From Roseiarcus sp963730555 (lineage in GTDB: Bacteria; Pseudomonadota; Alphaproteobacteria; Rhizobiales; Beijerinckiaceae), in the NCBI GenBank assembly GCA_963730555.1, contig CAVSSS010000026.1, positions 5,150 through 69,149 of the forward strand: a stretch of DNA of 64,000 nucleotides, given 5' to 3'. Under the pieces are notes generated by a model. That model had not been told where the DNA came from and did no database searches. It was given only the letters and a program-made list of their open reading frames with translations. Every line of letters starts with the position of its first letter. Positions within the stretch are counted from its first letter, which is position 1. Positions 17,597-26,100 of the stretch are shown here, one piece after another. The translations under genes were made by a program, and so were the position numbers.

Positions 17597-17783
17597 GGAA
17601 GTTCATAAGATCTGGCCGCAAGATGATGGTTTTCTTGCCAATTTTCCTTGCAGGAAGCGACCCGGTCTTGATTAGTTCGAAAAGGACCGACCGGCCGATG
17701 CCGGCGATGATCGCGGCCTCCTCAACTCGCAGCCCTTGAACCTCAAGAGGCTCCGAGGCGAACTTGCTAATACGTCCGTGCAT
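17565..17783 (-). CDS. excisionase / AlpA-like HTH protein
   Basis: 72 aa with a MerR-like winged helix: GLRVEEAAIIAGIGRSVLFE, then LIKTGSLPARKIGKKTIILR, the classic pattern of excisionase-family (HTH_17) proteins. These bend DNA at attachment sites or activate element genes. Two near-palindromes at 17878-17941 lie upstream and may be its targets. Confidence 0.8.
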   Translation of the reverse strand: MHGRISKFASEPLEVQGLRVEEAAIIAGIGRSVLFELIKTGSLPARKIGKKTIILRPDLMNFLENLPRAGAA

Positions 17784-17877
17784 CTGTCCGCCCTCGTGCG
17801 TCGCGAACTAAAATCGCGGGTTTGAGAAGATGCGGACAATAAAGATCAGCGGCGGATAGCCGGTCAACTGTCGAAAC

Positions 17878-17941
17878 GGCTCATTCTTTAAGAAAGAGCC
17901 TTAACTATTCTTGAAAAAGGCTCACTCTTTAAGAATGATCC
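17878..17941. promoter_or_regulatory. two 23-bp near-palindromes, probable operators
   Basis: GGCTCATTCTTTAAGAA-type dyads at 17878-17900 and 17919-17941, 41 bp apart (four helical turns), same orientation. They sit about 95-160 bases upstream of the excisionase-like gene, and the second overlaps the end of the neighbouring gene. Confidence 0.5.
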
Positions 17942-18495
17942 TCTTTTTTCTTGGGCGTTGTTTTGGGCCCCGCCGCTATGGCTCGTCGAAAGGTGCTCAG
18001 GCTATACCCCTTGGCGGCGTCCTTATAGCCCAGGCCTTTGCGGACTTTTTTCGCACACGCATCGCTGTCGGCGAGTTTGAATGGCCACACGTGGTTGAGG
18101 ATATCCGACCGCAGCTTATCCAGCCGCAGGGCATTGCTTTCTGTCCTCGCTATTGCGCGAGGGCTTTTTCTCATGACGTAGGCGCGAAAAAGCGGCTGCA
18201 CTATTTCCTTCGAAGTTGGACTCTCGTAATGCCAGTTTCCAATTGTAAACGCGTGCGTAAGCGCCCTCGACAGTGACGCAATGGCGGCGACGCGAGCGAG
18301 TTCGTCAGGGTGGCGTTCGATTGCGCGGAGCACCACGTTGACGTGGAGCTCGACGAGCTCTGCGGCGTAACGGAGCGGCTCGGCGTCGGCTTTCGGCACA
18401 ATTGGCTCGCTTAGGTACGCTCGGCCAAGGTTTGACAAGGTGTTCGCCTGCACACGGGCCCAGTTGGGATCGGGCTTCTTCGGGCGCTGTTTCAT
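17929..18495 (-). CDS. island hypothetical protein, 188 aa
   Basis: Begins MKQRPKKPDPNWARVQANTL; helical with basic ends. It overlaps the integrase stop by four bases, so it is co-transcribed behind the integrase. No domain recognised. Confidence 0.6.
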   Translation of the reverse strand: MKQRPKKPDPNWARVQANTLSNLGRAYLSEPIVPKADAEPLRYAAELVELHVNVVLRAIERHPDELARVAAIASLSRALTHAFTIGNWHYESPTSKEIVQPLFRAYVMRKSPRAIARTESNALRLDKLRSDILNHVWPFKLADSDACAKKVRKGLGYKDAAKGYSLSTFRRAIAAGPKTTPKKKEDHS

Positions 18496-19817
18496 AGGGT
18501 TCGCTCACGTGCCACTTCGATTGCGTTCGCCCATTCCTCCAAGCCCTCTCGCATCGCGTCCAGGCGCGACGATCGGTCATAGTGGCGGCCGAGCACATGG
18601 CGAGGAACGTGGCCCGCGATCCGCTCTGCAACGTTATCGTGGCCGAGTTCCATCAAGCCGCTTAAGCAAGTTCGGCGCAGATCGTGAGTTGACGCGCCAG
18701 CGATATCCAGCCGCGCGCAGGCTCGTGCGAAGGCGCGCGACAGGGATTCGGCGTGCATATGCTTCGCCCTCGTGGCTCCCTTCTCAGCCGGGAACACGAA
18801 GCCAACACCCTTCCCTGCCCCTTTCCTAAGCTCTTCCAGGATCTTGACGGCCTTCTTTGGCAGAGGCAGCGTGCGGAGCCCTGCCCTAGTCTTCGATGCT
18901 GTGACGGCTACGGTGGGCGTGTCGCCGTCCAGGTTGATAGCTCGCCATTCAAGGGAGCATGTTTCCAGCGCGCGGAACCCCATGCTCAGGGTGAGCAGTA
19001 GCGCGAGCCGGGTTGGCCGGCTCACCGGAACAGGCGACGGTTCGGCGAGAAGGGCCGCCGCAAGCCGCCCCAACTCGTTCACTTTAGGGTCGGGCCCGAC
19101 CAGCACGCGCCCGTCAAACAAGATGCGGTCGCGCGGCGCTTCCTTGGCGGGCCGGGAGAGGCCCACTGTCGGGTCGGCGGCGCCGATGAGCCCCCAGCCT
19201 CTCGCCATCTTGAACATGCGCCTAGCGGCGGCCAAAAGCTTGTTGGCGTTGGTCCCGCGGGACCTCCCTTCACGTTTCAAGCGCGCGGCATAGTCCGCCG
19301 TCGCCTTTCCAAAATCGACTGGCTCCAAGTCGGACAACAGACGATCGCCGAGCGCTGGCGCCAGAACGCCGACGAGAAGATCGCGCTCGAGCTTAAGGGT
19401 CTTGACGGCGACTTGGCCGTTTCGCCGGACGAGGTATTCCTTGATCAGGTCATCAAGCGTCCCAAGCTTGACCACGCCGGAGCGCGCGCGCCGCTGTTCC
19501 AGCGTTGGGTCTTGACCCTCCCGAACAAGCGGCTTCATTTCCACAAGCTTGCGCCGCGCGTCGGCGACCGAGATCGTCGGGAAGCTCCCAATGCGAACCC
19601 GCCGCGGGTTGGCCTCGCCTTGCCTGCGGATGCGCGCTTGGAATGTCTTTATTCCGCTTGGCTCTAAACAGACTGAAAGACCGTCGCCGAGCGCTAACCA
19701 TAGGCGCTCCTCGGGAGGGCGCACGTTGGAAAGAAAGGCCTGAATGCCTTTGTCCGTTTTTGGCAGGGCTCGCTCGACGACCATCTTTTGTGTCCCACGT
19801 GACACGCGGCGAGACAC
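18492..19817 (-). CDS. tyrosine recombinase (integrase) of island 1
   Basis: 441 aa. N-terminal DUF4102-like arm-binding part (DGLSVCLEPSGIKTFQARIR), then core-binding domain, then the catalytic domain: Arg in GFRALETCSLEW (about 279), HDLRRT (about 375), GHVPRH and the Tyr nucleophile in GRHYDRSS (about 410). It lies 140 bp from the 3' end of tRNA-Arg, the usual place for a P4-type integrase that uses a tRNA as attachment site. Inverted repeats upstream probably bind its arm domain. Confidence 0.9.
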   Translation of the reverse strand: MSRRVSRGTQKMVVERALPKTDKGIQAFLSNVRPPEERLWLALGDGLSVCLEPSGIKTFQARIRRQGEANPRRVRIGSFPTISVADARRKLVEMKPLVREGQDPTLEQRRARSGVVKLGTLDDLIKEYLVRRNGQVAVKTLKLERDLLVGVLAPALGDRLLSDLEPVDFGKATADYAARLKREGRSRGTNANKLLAAARRMFKMARGWGLIGAADPTVGLSRPAKEAPRDRILFDGRVLVGPDPKVNELGRLAAALLAEPSPVPVSRPTRLALLLTLSMGFRALETCSLEWRAINLDGDTPTVAVTASKTRAGLRTLPLPKKAVKILEELRKGAGKGVGFVFPAEKGATRAKHMHAESLSRAFARACARLDIAGASTHDLRRTCLSGLMELGHDNVAERIAGHVPRHVLGRHYDRSSRLDAMREGLEEWANAIEVARERTL

Positions 19818-19833
19818 ATATGTGCTGAACGGG

Positions 19834-19898
19834 CGTGTCTCGTTACGGACTATTGCGTATCACAGTGGACAGTTATGTGCAAGGGGCAACGAGACACG
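19834..19898. promoter_or_regulatory. inverted arm-type sites of island 1 integrase
   Basis: CGTGTCTCGTT at 19834-19844 and its exact inverse AACGAGACACG at 19888-19898, with a partial copy CGAGACACA at about 19810-19818. They lie between the integrase start and tRNA-Arg, where arm sites and the integrase promoter are expected. Confidence 0.5.
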
Positions 19899-19957
19899 TC
19901 CCTTCTCTTATCCTCGCTATTTCAGCCGCTTGCCGTTGGAATTGCTGGCGATTTGGT

Positions 19958-20034
19958 TGGCGACTCCGGCAGGGCTCGAACCTGCGACCTGCCGCTTAGA
20001 AGGCGGCTGCTCTATCCAGCTGAGCTACGGAGCC
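19958..20034 (-). tRNA. tRNA-Arg (TCT)
   Basis: Full cloverleaf on the minus strand: acceptor GGCTCCG with CGGAGTC (one G-T pair), anticodon loop CTTCTAA (anticodon TCT), T loop TTCGAGC, and an encoded CCA end. The 3' end faces island 1 and probably is its attachment site. Confidence 0.95.
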
Positions 20035-20069
20035 GAACCAATGAGCCGACCCGGCCTTCATGTAACGCT

Positions 20070-20372
20070 TTAATGCGACCATGGAACAATACGGTTCGGC
20101 GCGAAATTGTCAGAATAGGACAAGATCTTGGGCGCGACCGGCTTCGGCTCCTCGACGCGAAAGGCGATGCCGCTGCGCTCGGCGTAGGCGATCGCCTCAT
20201 CCTTGGTGTCGAACCTGAGCTTCACCTGCGAGCGCATGTCGGAGGAGCTCGTCCAGCCCATCAAGGGCTCGATCTCGCGCGGCTTTTCGGGCTCGTATTC
20301 GAGCAACCAATCGTCCTTCGACTGCACCGACTGCATGGCGCTGCGAGCCGGCTGGTAGATGCGCGCGGTCAT
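20070..20372 (-). CDS. NADH dehydrogenase accessory subunit, NDUFS4-like (ETC complex I subunit)
   Basis: 100 aa. Sequence features of the family: ARIYQPARSAMQSV, then PLMGWTSSSDMRSQVKLRFD and ETC-type ending with NRIVPWSH. It is an accessory subunit of respiratory complex I at the inner membrane in alphaproteobacteria. It is normal chromosome, here squeezed between two islands and between tRNA-Arg and the tRNA-Pro remnant. Confidence 0.9.
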   Translation of the reverse strand: MTARIYQPARSAMQSVQSKDDWLLEYEPEKPREIEPLMGWTSSSDMRSQVKLRFDTKDEAIAYAERSGIAFRVEEPKPVAPKILSYSDNFAPNRIVPWSH

Positions 20373-20398
20373 GATGGCCCCAAGTCTTGTCCCAATTC

Positions 20399-20450
20399 GT
20401 GTGGTCGGGGCAGCAGGATTCGAACCTGCGACCTGAAGTACCCAAAACTT
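20399..20450. repeat. attL: 52-bp direct repeat of tRNA-Pro 3' half
   Basis: Identical to 61966-62017. It holds the CCA end, T arm and anticodon region of tRNA-Pro but lacks the 5' half, which is replaced by island sequence from 20451. Confidence 0.9.
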
Positions 20451-20552
20451 GAGAAACGAGTTTCCCCGTTCCTCCCCGTCGAAGAAATCTCATGGACTTC
20501 CTTGGCGTTTTGGTTACTTCTGGTTCCCGCTGCTACCCCTCGTTTCCGTTCC

Positions 20553-20573
20553 GGTGGTCACCAGGTGGTCACC
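20553..20573. promoter_or_regulatory. tandem GGTGGTCACC arm sites, left end
   Basis: GGTGGTCACC at 20553-20562 and 20564-20573, 11-bp period, followed by CTCGGTT. The same pair is found at 61880-61900 near the right end. Probably bound by the island 2 integrase or its helper. Confidence 0.6.
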
Positions 20574-20606
20574 CTCGGTTTGCATCCGTCTCCGCCCGGA
20601 GAACAC

Positions 20607-21896
20607 ATGGTCGCTCTTTTGACGAAATCGACGAGCCATCGGCTTACAAAGCGCACGGTTGATAACGCGCCTCCCCAATCTGTACGCTACGTTGTCTGGG
20701 ACAGCGAATTAAAGGGTTTCGGCCTTCGTGTCGAGCCGAGCGGAGGTAAGACATTCTTTGTGCGCTACCGGCCAAAGGGCGCCGGCCGCACCGGCGCAAA
20801 GCGATTTATAAAGGTGGGCCGATACGGAGCTGTGACGCCCGAGGAGGCCCGAAATCGGGCCAAGACCATTCTGGGAGCGGTCGCAGCGGGTGGTGATCCC
20901 GCTGGCGATCAAATTAAGGCCTCTGAAGCAACAACGATGGCGGCTCTCGCTGAAAGATACCTCGACGAAGAGGTAACTCCCAAGCTCAAACCGGGGACTG
21001 CCACCCTCTATTCTCACTACCTACGAGACCTGGCCATTCCGGAAATCGGTAACCTCAAAGCGGATGCCATTACTCGCTCGGATATTTCGAAGCTGCACCT
21101 AAGTATCGGGCGAACGCGCCCAGTCGCGGCAAATCGGGTTCTTGCGACCTTGTCGGCGCTATTTGCCTATGGGGGCAAGCATTCCATCTTAACGGTAGGG
21201 TTCAATCCGGCCCGCGGTATAGACAAGTTTCGCGAAACCGCGCGGGACCGCTTTCTGACGCTGTCCGAGTTGGAGCGCCTGGGAGAAGCTTTAAACGAGG
21301 CCGAAACAACTGGTGTCCCGTGGAGAGTCGATGGGGTAAAGCCGACGGCTAAGCACATCGCGAAGGCCGAACGAATAACCCGGATGTCTCCATTCGCGGG
21401 GGCCGCTATCCGGCTGCTACTCTTCACTGGCTGCCGCCTGCGGGAGATTTTGGATCTGCGTTGGCCCAACGTAGATCTAGAGCGGGGAATGCTAAACCTT
21501 TTGGACAGCAAAACTGGCCGAAAGAGCATCATTCTAAACGCCCCTGCCCTCGCTGTAATCCGCGCGTTGCCGCGAATAAGCGAATACGTGATTCCTGGTC
21601 AGCCGCCGGACAAACCGAGATCGGACTTGAAGCGGCCCTGGGCCGTCGTTTGTCAAAGGGCCGGGCTCGAAGGCGCGAGGATTCACGACCTCCGGCATTC
21701 ATTCGCGAGTATTGGCGTGGGCGCGGGTTATGGGCTACCAATTGTCGGCAAACTTCTTGGCCACGCCGATGCATCCTCGACGGCAAGGTATGCGCACCTG
21801 GATGCTGATCCCATTCGGCGCGCGTCAAATTCCATAGCTGCCAAAATCGAGGCTGCGATGAACGGAAAGGCGGCCGCCGTCGTTCGCAGGGATTAA
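20607..21896 (+). CDS. tyrosine recombinase (integrase) of island 2
   Basis: 429 aa from ATG 20607 with GGAG six bases upstream; the open frame extends further left through att sequence but without a better start. DUF4102-type N-terminus (DSELKGFGLRVEPSGGKTFF), core-binding domain, then catalytic residues: Arg in TGCRLREIL (about 273), HDLRHSFAS (about 360), GHADASSTARYAH with the Tyr nucleophile (about 394). It catalyses insertion into and excision from tRNA-Pro. Complete. Confidence 0.92.
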   Translation: MVALLTKSTSHRLTKRTVDNAPPQSVRYVVWDSELKGFGLRVEPSGGKTFFVRYRPKGAGRTGAKRFIKVGRYGAVTPEEARNRAKTILGAVAAGGDPAGDQIKASEATTMAALAERYLDEEVTPKLKPGTATLYSHYLRDLAIPEIGNLKADAITRSDISKLHLSIGRTRPVAANRVLATLSALFAYGGKHSILTVGFNPARGIDKFRETARDRFLTLSELERLGEALNEAETTGVPWRVDGVKPTAKHIAKAERITRMSPFAGAAIRLLLFTGCRLREILDLRWPNVDLERGMLNLLDSKTGRKSIILNAPALAVIRALPRISEYVIPGQPPDKPRSDLKRPWAVVCQRAGLEGARIHDLRHSFASIGVGAGYGLPIVGKLLGHADASSTARYAHLDADPIRRASNSIAAKIEAAMNGKAAAVVRRD

Positions 21897-21922
21897 GTAG
21901 ATAGCTAGCCAGTGAAACTCGG

Positions 21923-22603
21923 ATGGTGCCGAATTTTGGTTCGCTACCGTGGCGGAGGCAGGATTTGCGAAGTTGGATTGATTTGCCTGACGTTCCACCG
22001 GAACTCTTAGAGCAGGCATGCGACGATGATGACCGCGATACCATACTGAAACGGCAACGCCTGCTCCTTTCGTATTTCCGCGCGTCTACGGATACCAAAG
22101 AGGAAGCCGAGAAGCTAGCATTTGCACTTGCGGCAGTTATTTTTCGAGGATTCAGGCCGCGGAAAGCAGATCGCCCGCGGCCTCTGGGACGCCGTCCCGC
22201 AGTAAGACCTAAGTACGAAGTCGACTTTCTGGAACGGGTTGCGAGAGCCTACGACAGAAAAAAACGCAAGATCAAATGCCAAAGTACAATCTCCACCAAG
22301 CGCCTCTATGAAATAGTTCTGAAAGAGAACCCCAATTTTGGAGAGAAATTACAAGTAGGCGGACAGACTTTAAGTTTAGGGACGTTCAACAGATTACTGA
22401 CAATTGGAAGGTCTGCCTGCAACTATCACGTGACTTGGTATAAAGATGCCTCCAGTAGTTTGTCAGAAAATGCCAAGAAATGGGGAGATCATCTAATCTT
22501 GTGTCTGCCAGGAAGAGCAATTCATAAGGGCATTCTCGAGTTCAGCGCGGAATCACAGTTGGCGTGTTCGGCGATTCTTGTCAGGGCAGACGCTCCTCGT
22601 TGA
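21923..22603 (+). CDS. island 2 hypothetical behind integrase
   Basis: 226 aa, start 27 bases after the integrase stop. Acidic N-terminal third (PPELLEQACDDDDRDTILK), basic linker (FRPRKADRPRPLGRRP), then a helical half ending in a beta-like region. No recognised domain. The C-terminal two thirds are lower in GC than the flanks, suggesting separate origin. Confidence 0.55.
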   Translation: MVPNFGSLPWRRQDLRSWIDLPDVPPELLEQACDDDDRDTILKRQRLLLSYFRASTDTKEEAEKLAFALAAVIFRGFRPRKADRPRPLGRRPAVRPKYEVDFLERVARAYDRKKRKIKCQSTISTKRLYEIVLKENPNFGEKLQVGGQTLSLGTFNRLLTIGRSACNYHVTWYKDASSSLSENAKKWGDHLILCLPGRAIHKGILEFSAESQLACSAILVRADAPR

Positions 22604-22997
22604 TTGTCTGCCACCGACGCTCGCTCACAGCGCTCATGATCGCCAAGCAAAGTGCTGCTGGCGTTAAAATTGTGCTCACGGCCACCACGTCTCGGATCAA
22701 TGTTTCACGCCTGCCCGAGCCAACATTAACTCGAAGGTTCGCAGCCTTGGTCATGCCGAATAGCTTGGTCCTGACGCTGCGCAGGTAGAATCAGCAGCAG
22801 TCGTCCAGCAGGAGCCGCCGGCCCTGCAAGGACTGTGAGGCTTATCGCCTTCGGCCATTAGCCCGACCGGCGAGCCGCGATCTCCGGCGCGCCGGCGATC
22901 AGGAACAGGAGATTCAAAAGCGTGAAGCATTAATTCGTTTTTCGTCGTGTGACTCTGAGGCACGGTTCGAGCGTCATCACCTTGACGGACGCCTAGC
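22604..22997. other. intergenic, no convincing gene
   Basis: Open frames here on both strands lack ribosome sites and recognisable sequence. The promoter of the AlpA-like gene probably lies near 22920-22990. Confidence 0.4.
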
Positions 22998-23399
22998 ATG
23001 TCTCTCGATCAAGCGCCGCTGCGCCTTTTACGCCGCCGAGCGGCATCGCACTATCTGCAAAGTCGCTGGGCAATTCGCGCCGCTGAGCAGACGTTGGCCA
23101 AGTACGCCGTGAAGGGGTCTGGCCCTGAATTCCGGCTTTATTCCCGGGACGTCGTATACGATGCTGAGAAGTTGGATGAATGGGCCCGCTCGCGCTTATC
23201 GAAGCCTGTTCGTTCTACTTCGGAGACGCACCTTTCGACACCCTCAAGTCTTGGTGAGTGCCATTGCGCTCACAATCATCGAATACACGAAAGGGAAGCG
23301 CCCTGCGACTGCGGGTCCGGCTCCCCGGAAAGCGCGCGCGAAGATTGCGGCTCCAAGGCCTGTCTCCTCGCGTGCAAATGTGGCGCGGGGCCACCCTAA
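22998..23399 (+). CDS. AlpA/excisionase-like HTH protein, C-terminus probably frameshifted
   Basis: Residues 8-75 match the short HTH proteins that precede primases in integrative elements: LLRRRAASHYLQSRWAIRAA, then LAKYAVKGSGPEF and YDAEKLDEWARSRLSKPVRS. Relatives end soon after that point. The extra Cys/His-rich 60 residues here are probably read in a wrong or run-on frame. It likely regulates excision or primase expression. Confidence 0.65.
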   Translation: MSLDQAPLRLLRRRAASHYLQSRWAIRAAEQTLAKYAVKGSGPEFRLYSRDVVYDAEKLDEWARSRLSKPVRSTSETHLSTPSSLGECHCAHNHRIHEREAPCDCGSGSPESAREDCGSKACLLACKCGAGPP

Positions 23400-23534
23400 C
23401 AAATTAGCGAACGGCTAGGTCGCAAGGCTCCCTGCCCGCAATCGAAGCCTCCGCCAAATCCAACCATCCCCAATGCAACGGGCTCGACATCGCGCGAACG
23501 GACAATCGTGTTCGCAATTCAGGAAGATAATCAA

Positions 23535-25844
23535 ATGAGCAACGATACAAACTTTTACTCCGCGTCTGGCCGAAAACCCCTCCAGGGATCTGACATTTCG
23601 GAAATAAATCAATTCGCCAAGTTACATGTTCGCACAATCGTGAGCACATTGCTTCCTGGCGGCAAATTTATTGGTCAAGAATACATCGTCAAAAACCCCA
23701 CGCGCCACGATCAACATGCAGGGAGCTTCAAGATTTGCGCCTCTGGGCCCAAGGTCGGCGTCTGGAGCGACTTCGCCTCGAACGCGAAGGGTGGGGACCT
23801 GATCGGCCTTGTCGCCTACGTGAAAGACCTCTCCCGCGCCGAAGCGGCTCGCTGGATTCGGACACGTTTCATGCCGCCGAAAAATACGGATCGCACCAGC
23901 GTGCCGGAATCTAACGGCAACCCTGCACGCTCAGACGCGCCTACTCCCGAAACGTCGGGCACGGTTCCGGCGCCGGACAGCGTCGGTTTCCCTAGGCTGC
24001 CGCCAGAAGGGGCGGAAGATCCGGCTCGTGCGCTGAAACGGATGAGCATCCGCATCCCGGATATGAGCTGGACGTACCGCACCGCCGAGGCGGCGACGGC
24101 CTTCCAGGTTTTGCGCTGGGATGAATCGGATGGCTCGAAGAAGATCCGCCCGTTCTCATGGGTTCAGTCCGCCGAGGGCGAAGGATGGGCGTTCCGGGCG
24201 TGGCCCGAGGGTCGCCCGCTGTACAACCTCGATAAGATCGTGGCGAACCCGGAAGCCCTGATTATCGTTTGCGAGGGCGAAAAGGCGGCCGATGCCGCCG
24301 AGAAGCTCTACGCGCACGCCTTTTCAAGGGGCGTCGTGGCAACAACCTGTTCCGGCGGCGCGGGAGCCTTCGCAAAGACTGATTGGTGGCCCTTGGCGAG
24401 GCGCATCGTCCTGGACTGGCCCGACGCGGATGAGCCCGGTGAGAAATACGCGCGCGACGTCGCAAAGTGCCTCGACGAAATCGGATGTGATGTTTCCATC
24501 GTCGACGCGATGGCGCTTGCTGCGAAGGATCCGACCGGCCCGACGAGGCAGGTGCCAAAGGGATGGGATGCGGCCGACGCCCTTTCAGAATGGAAGGACC
24601 CGAAGGCATTGCGCAAGGCGATCAACCGCGTGACCAAACGATACCACCGCGGTCCAGCGTATATCAGCTACGGCCCCTACAAAATGTCAGAGGACGGTTT
24701 AACATTCGAAGGAAAAGCCCCGGGCGGCGCGCCGATCCGCATCAGCGCTCCGTTCGAAGTACTCGGCGAGAGTCGAAATCCCGGCAGCTTCGAGTGGGGG
24801 AAGATGCTGCGCTTTCACGACGGCGACGGAAAGGTGCACCAGCGCATCGTTTCGAACGCCTTGATGCAAGGCGAACCCGCCATCCTATGCAGCCTACTCG
24901 CGAGCGAAGGTCTGACTATTCACCCTGATCACAAAAAGCAGCTCCTCTCTTACATCGCGGGCGTCAAGTCAAACCTGCGCGTGGCGGTTGTGACGCGCAC
25001 GGGGTGGCACGAGATCGCTGGCGAGAAATATTTCATCTTGCCGGACGATACCATAGGCCCGAAGGGCGCGGAAGTCGTCGTTCTGGACGCAAGCGCGGTC
25101 GGCGCCTACGAGACGAAAGGCAGTCTCGAAGGCTGGAAGGCCGGCGTGGGACAGATGGTGGCGAATCATTTCCTGCCGACACTGCTAGTGTCGACTTCGC
25201 TGAGCGGCGTCGTTCTAGACCTCGTTGGGTATGACGGCGGCGGAATCCACATCTACGGGGGCTCGTCAATCGGGAAGACGACCTTGCTTCGGCTCGCGGC
25301 GTCGGTCTGGGGACGTGGGTCGTCCAAAGGCGGGTACATGCGAGGTTGGAGCACGACCAGAAACGGGCTGGAGGCTGCCGCCGCCTCCGCCTGCGATACC
25401 GTCCTCATCCTCGACGAGCTGAGCGCCCTGGAAGCCCACGAAGCTGGCCCCGCGATCTACGCGCTCGCGAACGGGATGGGAAAATCGCGGATGGCGCGGG
25501 ACACTTCCCTGCGCGAAACCAAGCAATGGCGGTTGATGGTTTTGTCGAGCGGCGAGGTGGCGATGGCGACCAAGGTCGCTGAGGACAAACGTAGTAGGCT
25601 GCGGGCGGGACAAGCGGTCCGGATGCTGGACATCCTGGCGGATCGCGGCAAGGGGTTCGGGGTCTTCAGCAGCGCGGGGTTTTTTGCCCATGCTGGTGAG
25701 TTCGCCGACGCTTGCAAGGCGGAGGCGGAGGCGAACTATGGCACCCCGGGGCCCGAGTTTCTCCGCCGGCTTTTCCACTTCGGCCTGAAAAAAGCGGAAA
25801 AATGGCTCGGAGAACGTGTCGCGGCGTTCGTTAAGACTATGTGA
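23535..25844 (+). CDS. Toprim/DUF927 primase-helicase, C-terminus short
   Basis: 769 aa from ATG 23535. The N-terminal part resembles zinc-binding primase remnants (SDFASNAKGGDLIGLVAYVK); then a Toprim domain (IIVCEGEKAADAAEKLY near 245; IVLDWPDADEPG). From about 380 comes a DUF927 helicase-like ATPase with Walker A GGSSIGKTTLLRL (about 575) and Walker B LILDELSAL (about 623). It would start and drive element replication. Relatives usually continue another 100-200 residues, so the end is probably truncated. Confidence 0.85.
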   Translation: MSNDTNFYSASGRKPLQGSDISEINQFAKLHVRTIVSTLLPGGKFIGQEYIVKNPTRHDQHAGSFKICASGPKVGVWSDFASNAKGGDLIGLVAYVKDLSRAEAARWIRTRFMPPKNTDRTSVPESNGNPARSDAPTPETSGTVPAPDSVGFPRLPPEGAEDPARALKRMSIRIPDMSWTYRTAEAATAFQVLRWDESDGSKKIRPFSWVQSAEGEGWAFRAWPEGRPLYNLDKIVANPEALIIVCEGEKAADAAEKLYAHAFSRGVVATTCSGGAGAFAKTDWWPLARRIVLDWPDADEPGEKYARDVAKCLDEIGCDVSIVDAMALAAKDPTGPTRQVPKGWDAADALSEWKDPKALRKAINRVTKRYHRGPAYISYGPYKMSEDGLTFEGKAPGGAPIRISAPFEVLGESRNPGSFEWGKMLRFHDGDGKVHQRIVSNALMQGEPAILCSLLASEGLTIHPDHKKQLLSYIAGVKSNLRVAVVTRTGWHEIAGEKYFILPDDTIGPKGAEVVVLDASAVGAYETKGSLEGWKAGVGQMVANHFLPTLLVSTSLSGVVLDLVGYDGGGIHIYGGSSIGKTTLLRLAASVWGRGSSKGGYMRGWSTTRNGLEAAAASACDTVLILDELSALEAHEAGPAIYALANGMGKSRMARDTSLRETKQWRLMVLSSGEVAMATKVAEDKRSRLRAGQAVRMLDILADRGKGFGVFSSAGFFAHAGEFADACKAEAEANYGTPGPEFLRRLFHFGLKKAEKWLGERVAAFVKTM

Positions 25845-26100
25845 TCGGCCTCAGGTGGCCGGCTTGATTTCGGAAGGCCGAATCAAATCGGAATGCCTGA
25901 GCGTTCAAATACGTCGCGAGCCACGTCTTTCGCTTTCCACTTTGAGGCGACCCATCGTCGGCCGTCGAAGGAAGCGTAGCCGGAGAAGTCTCGGACGATT
26001 GCGCGTCTGGGTTTGAAATGGTCGCCAGCCTTGGCCGACGCCGGACTTCAACCGTGAACGAAAGAACACCGCGTGTTGTCCTCGCTTGCAGGCCCCTCGT
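25845..26100. other. stretch after truncated primase, no gene seen
   Basis: No continuation of the DUF927 C-terminal region in any frame was recognised. Convergent gene ends at 26101. Confidence 0.4.

Larger units (their letters stand above)
6066..19957. mobile_element. island 1: defective prophage or phage satellite at tRNA-Arg
   Basis: Integrase, excisionase-like gene, RepA-like helicase, terminase pair and tail-like gene run leftward from the tRNA-Arg 3' end. No portal, major capsid or full protease gene is seen between terminase and tail gene. The left attachment site was not found; the given left limit is only the last recognised tail sequence, and the element may reach further or beyond the window. 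Confidence 0.65.

Noticed and set aside
1..19957. left attachment copy of tRNA-Arg 3' end
   Set aside because: I looked for the CCA-end/T-arm sequence left of the integrase and found none, so the island 1 boundary cannot be given.
19875..20606. long N-terminal extension of integrase 2
   Set aside because: It reads through tRNA-Arg antisense, the complex I gene and attL; ATG 20607 has a ribosome site and fits the family start.
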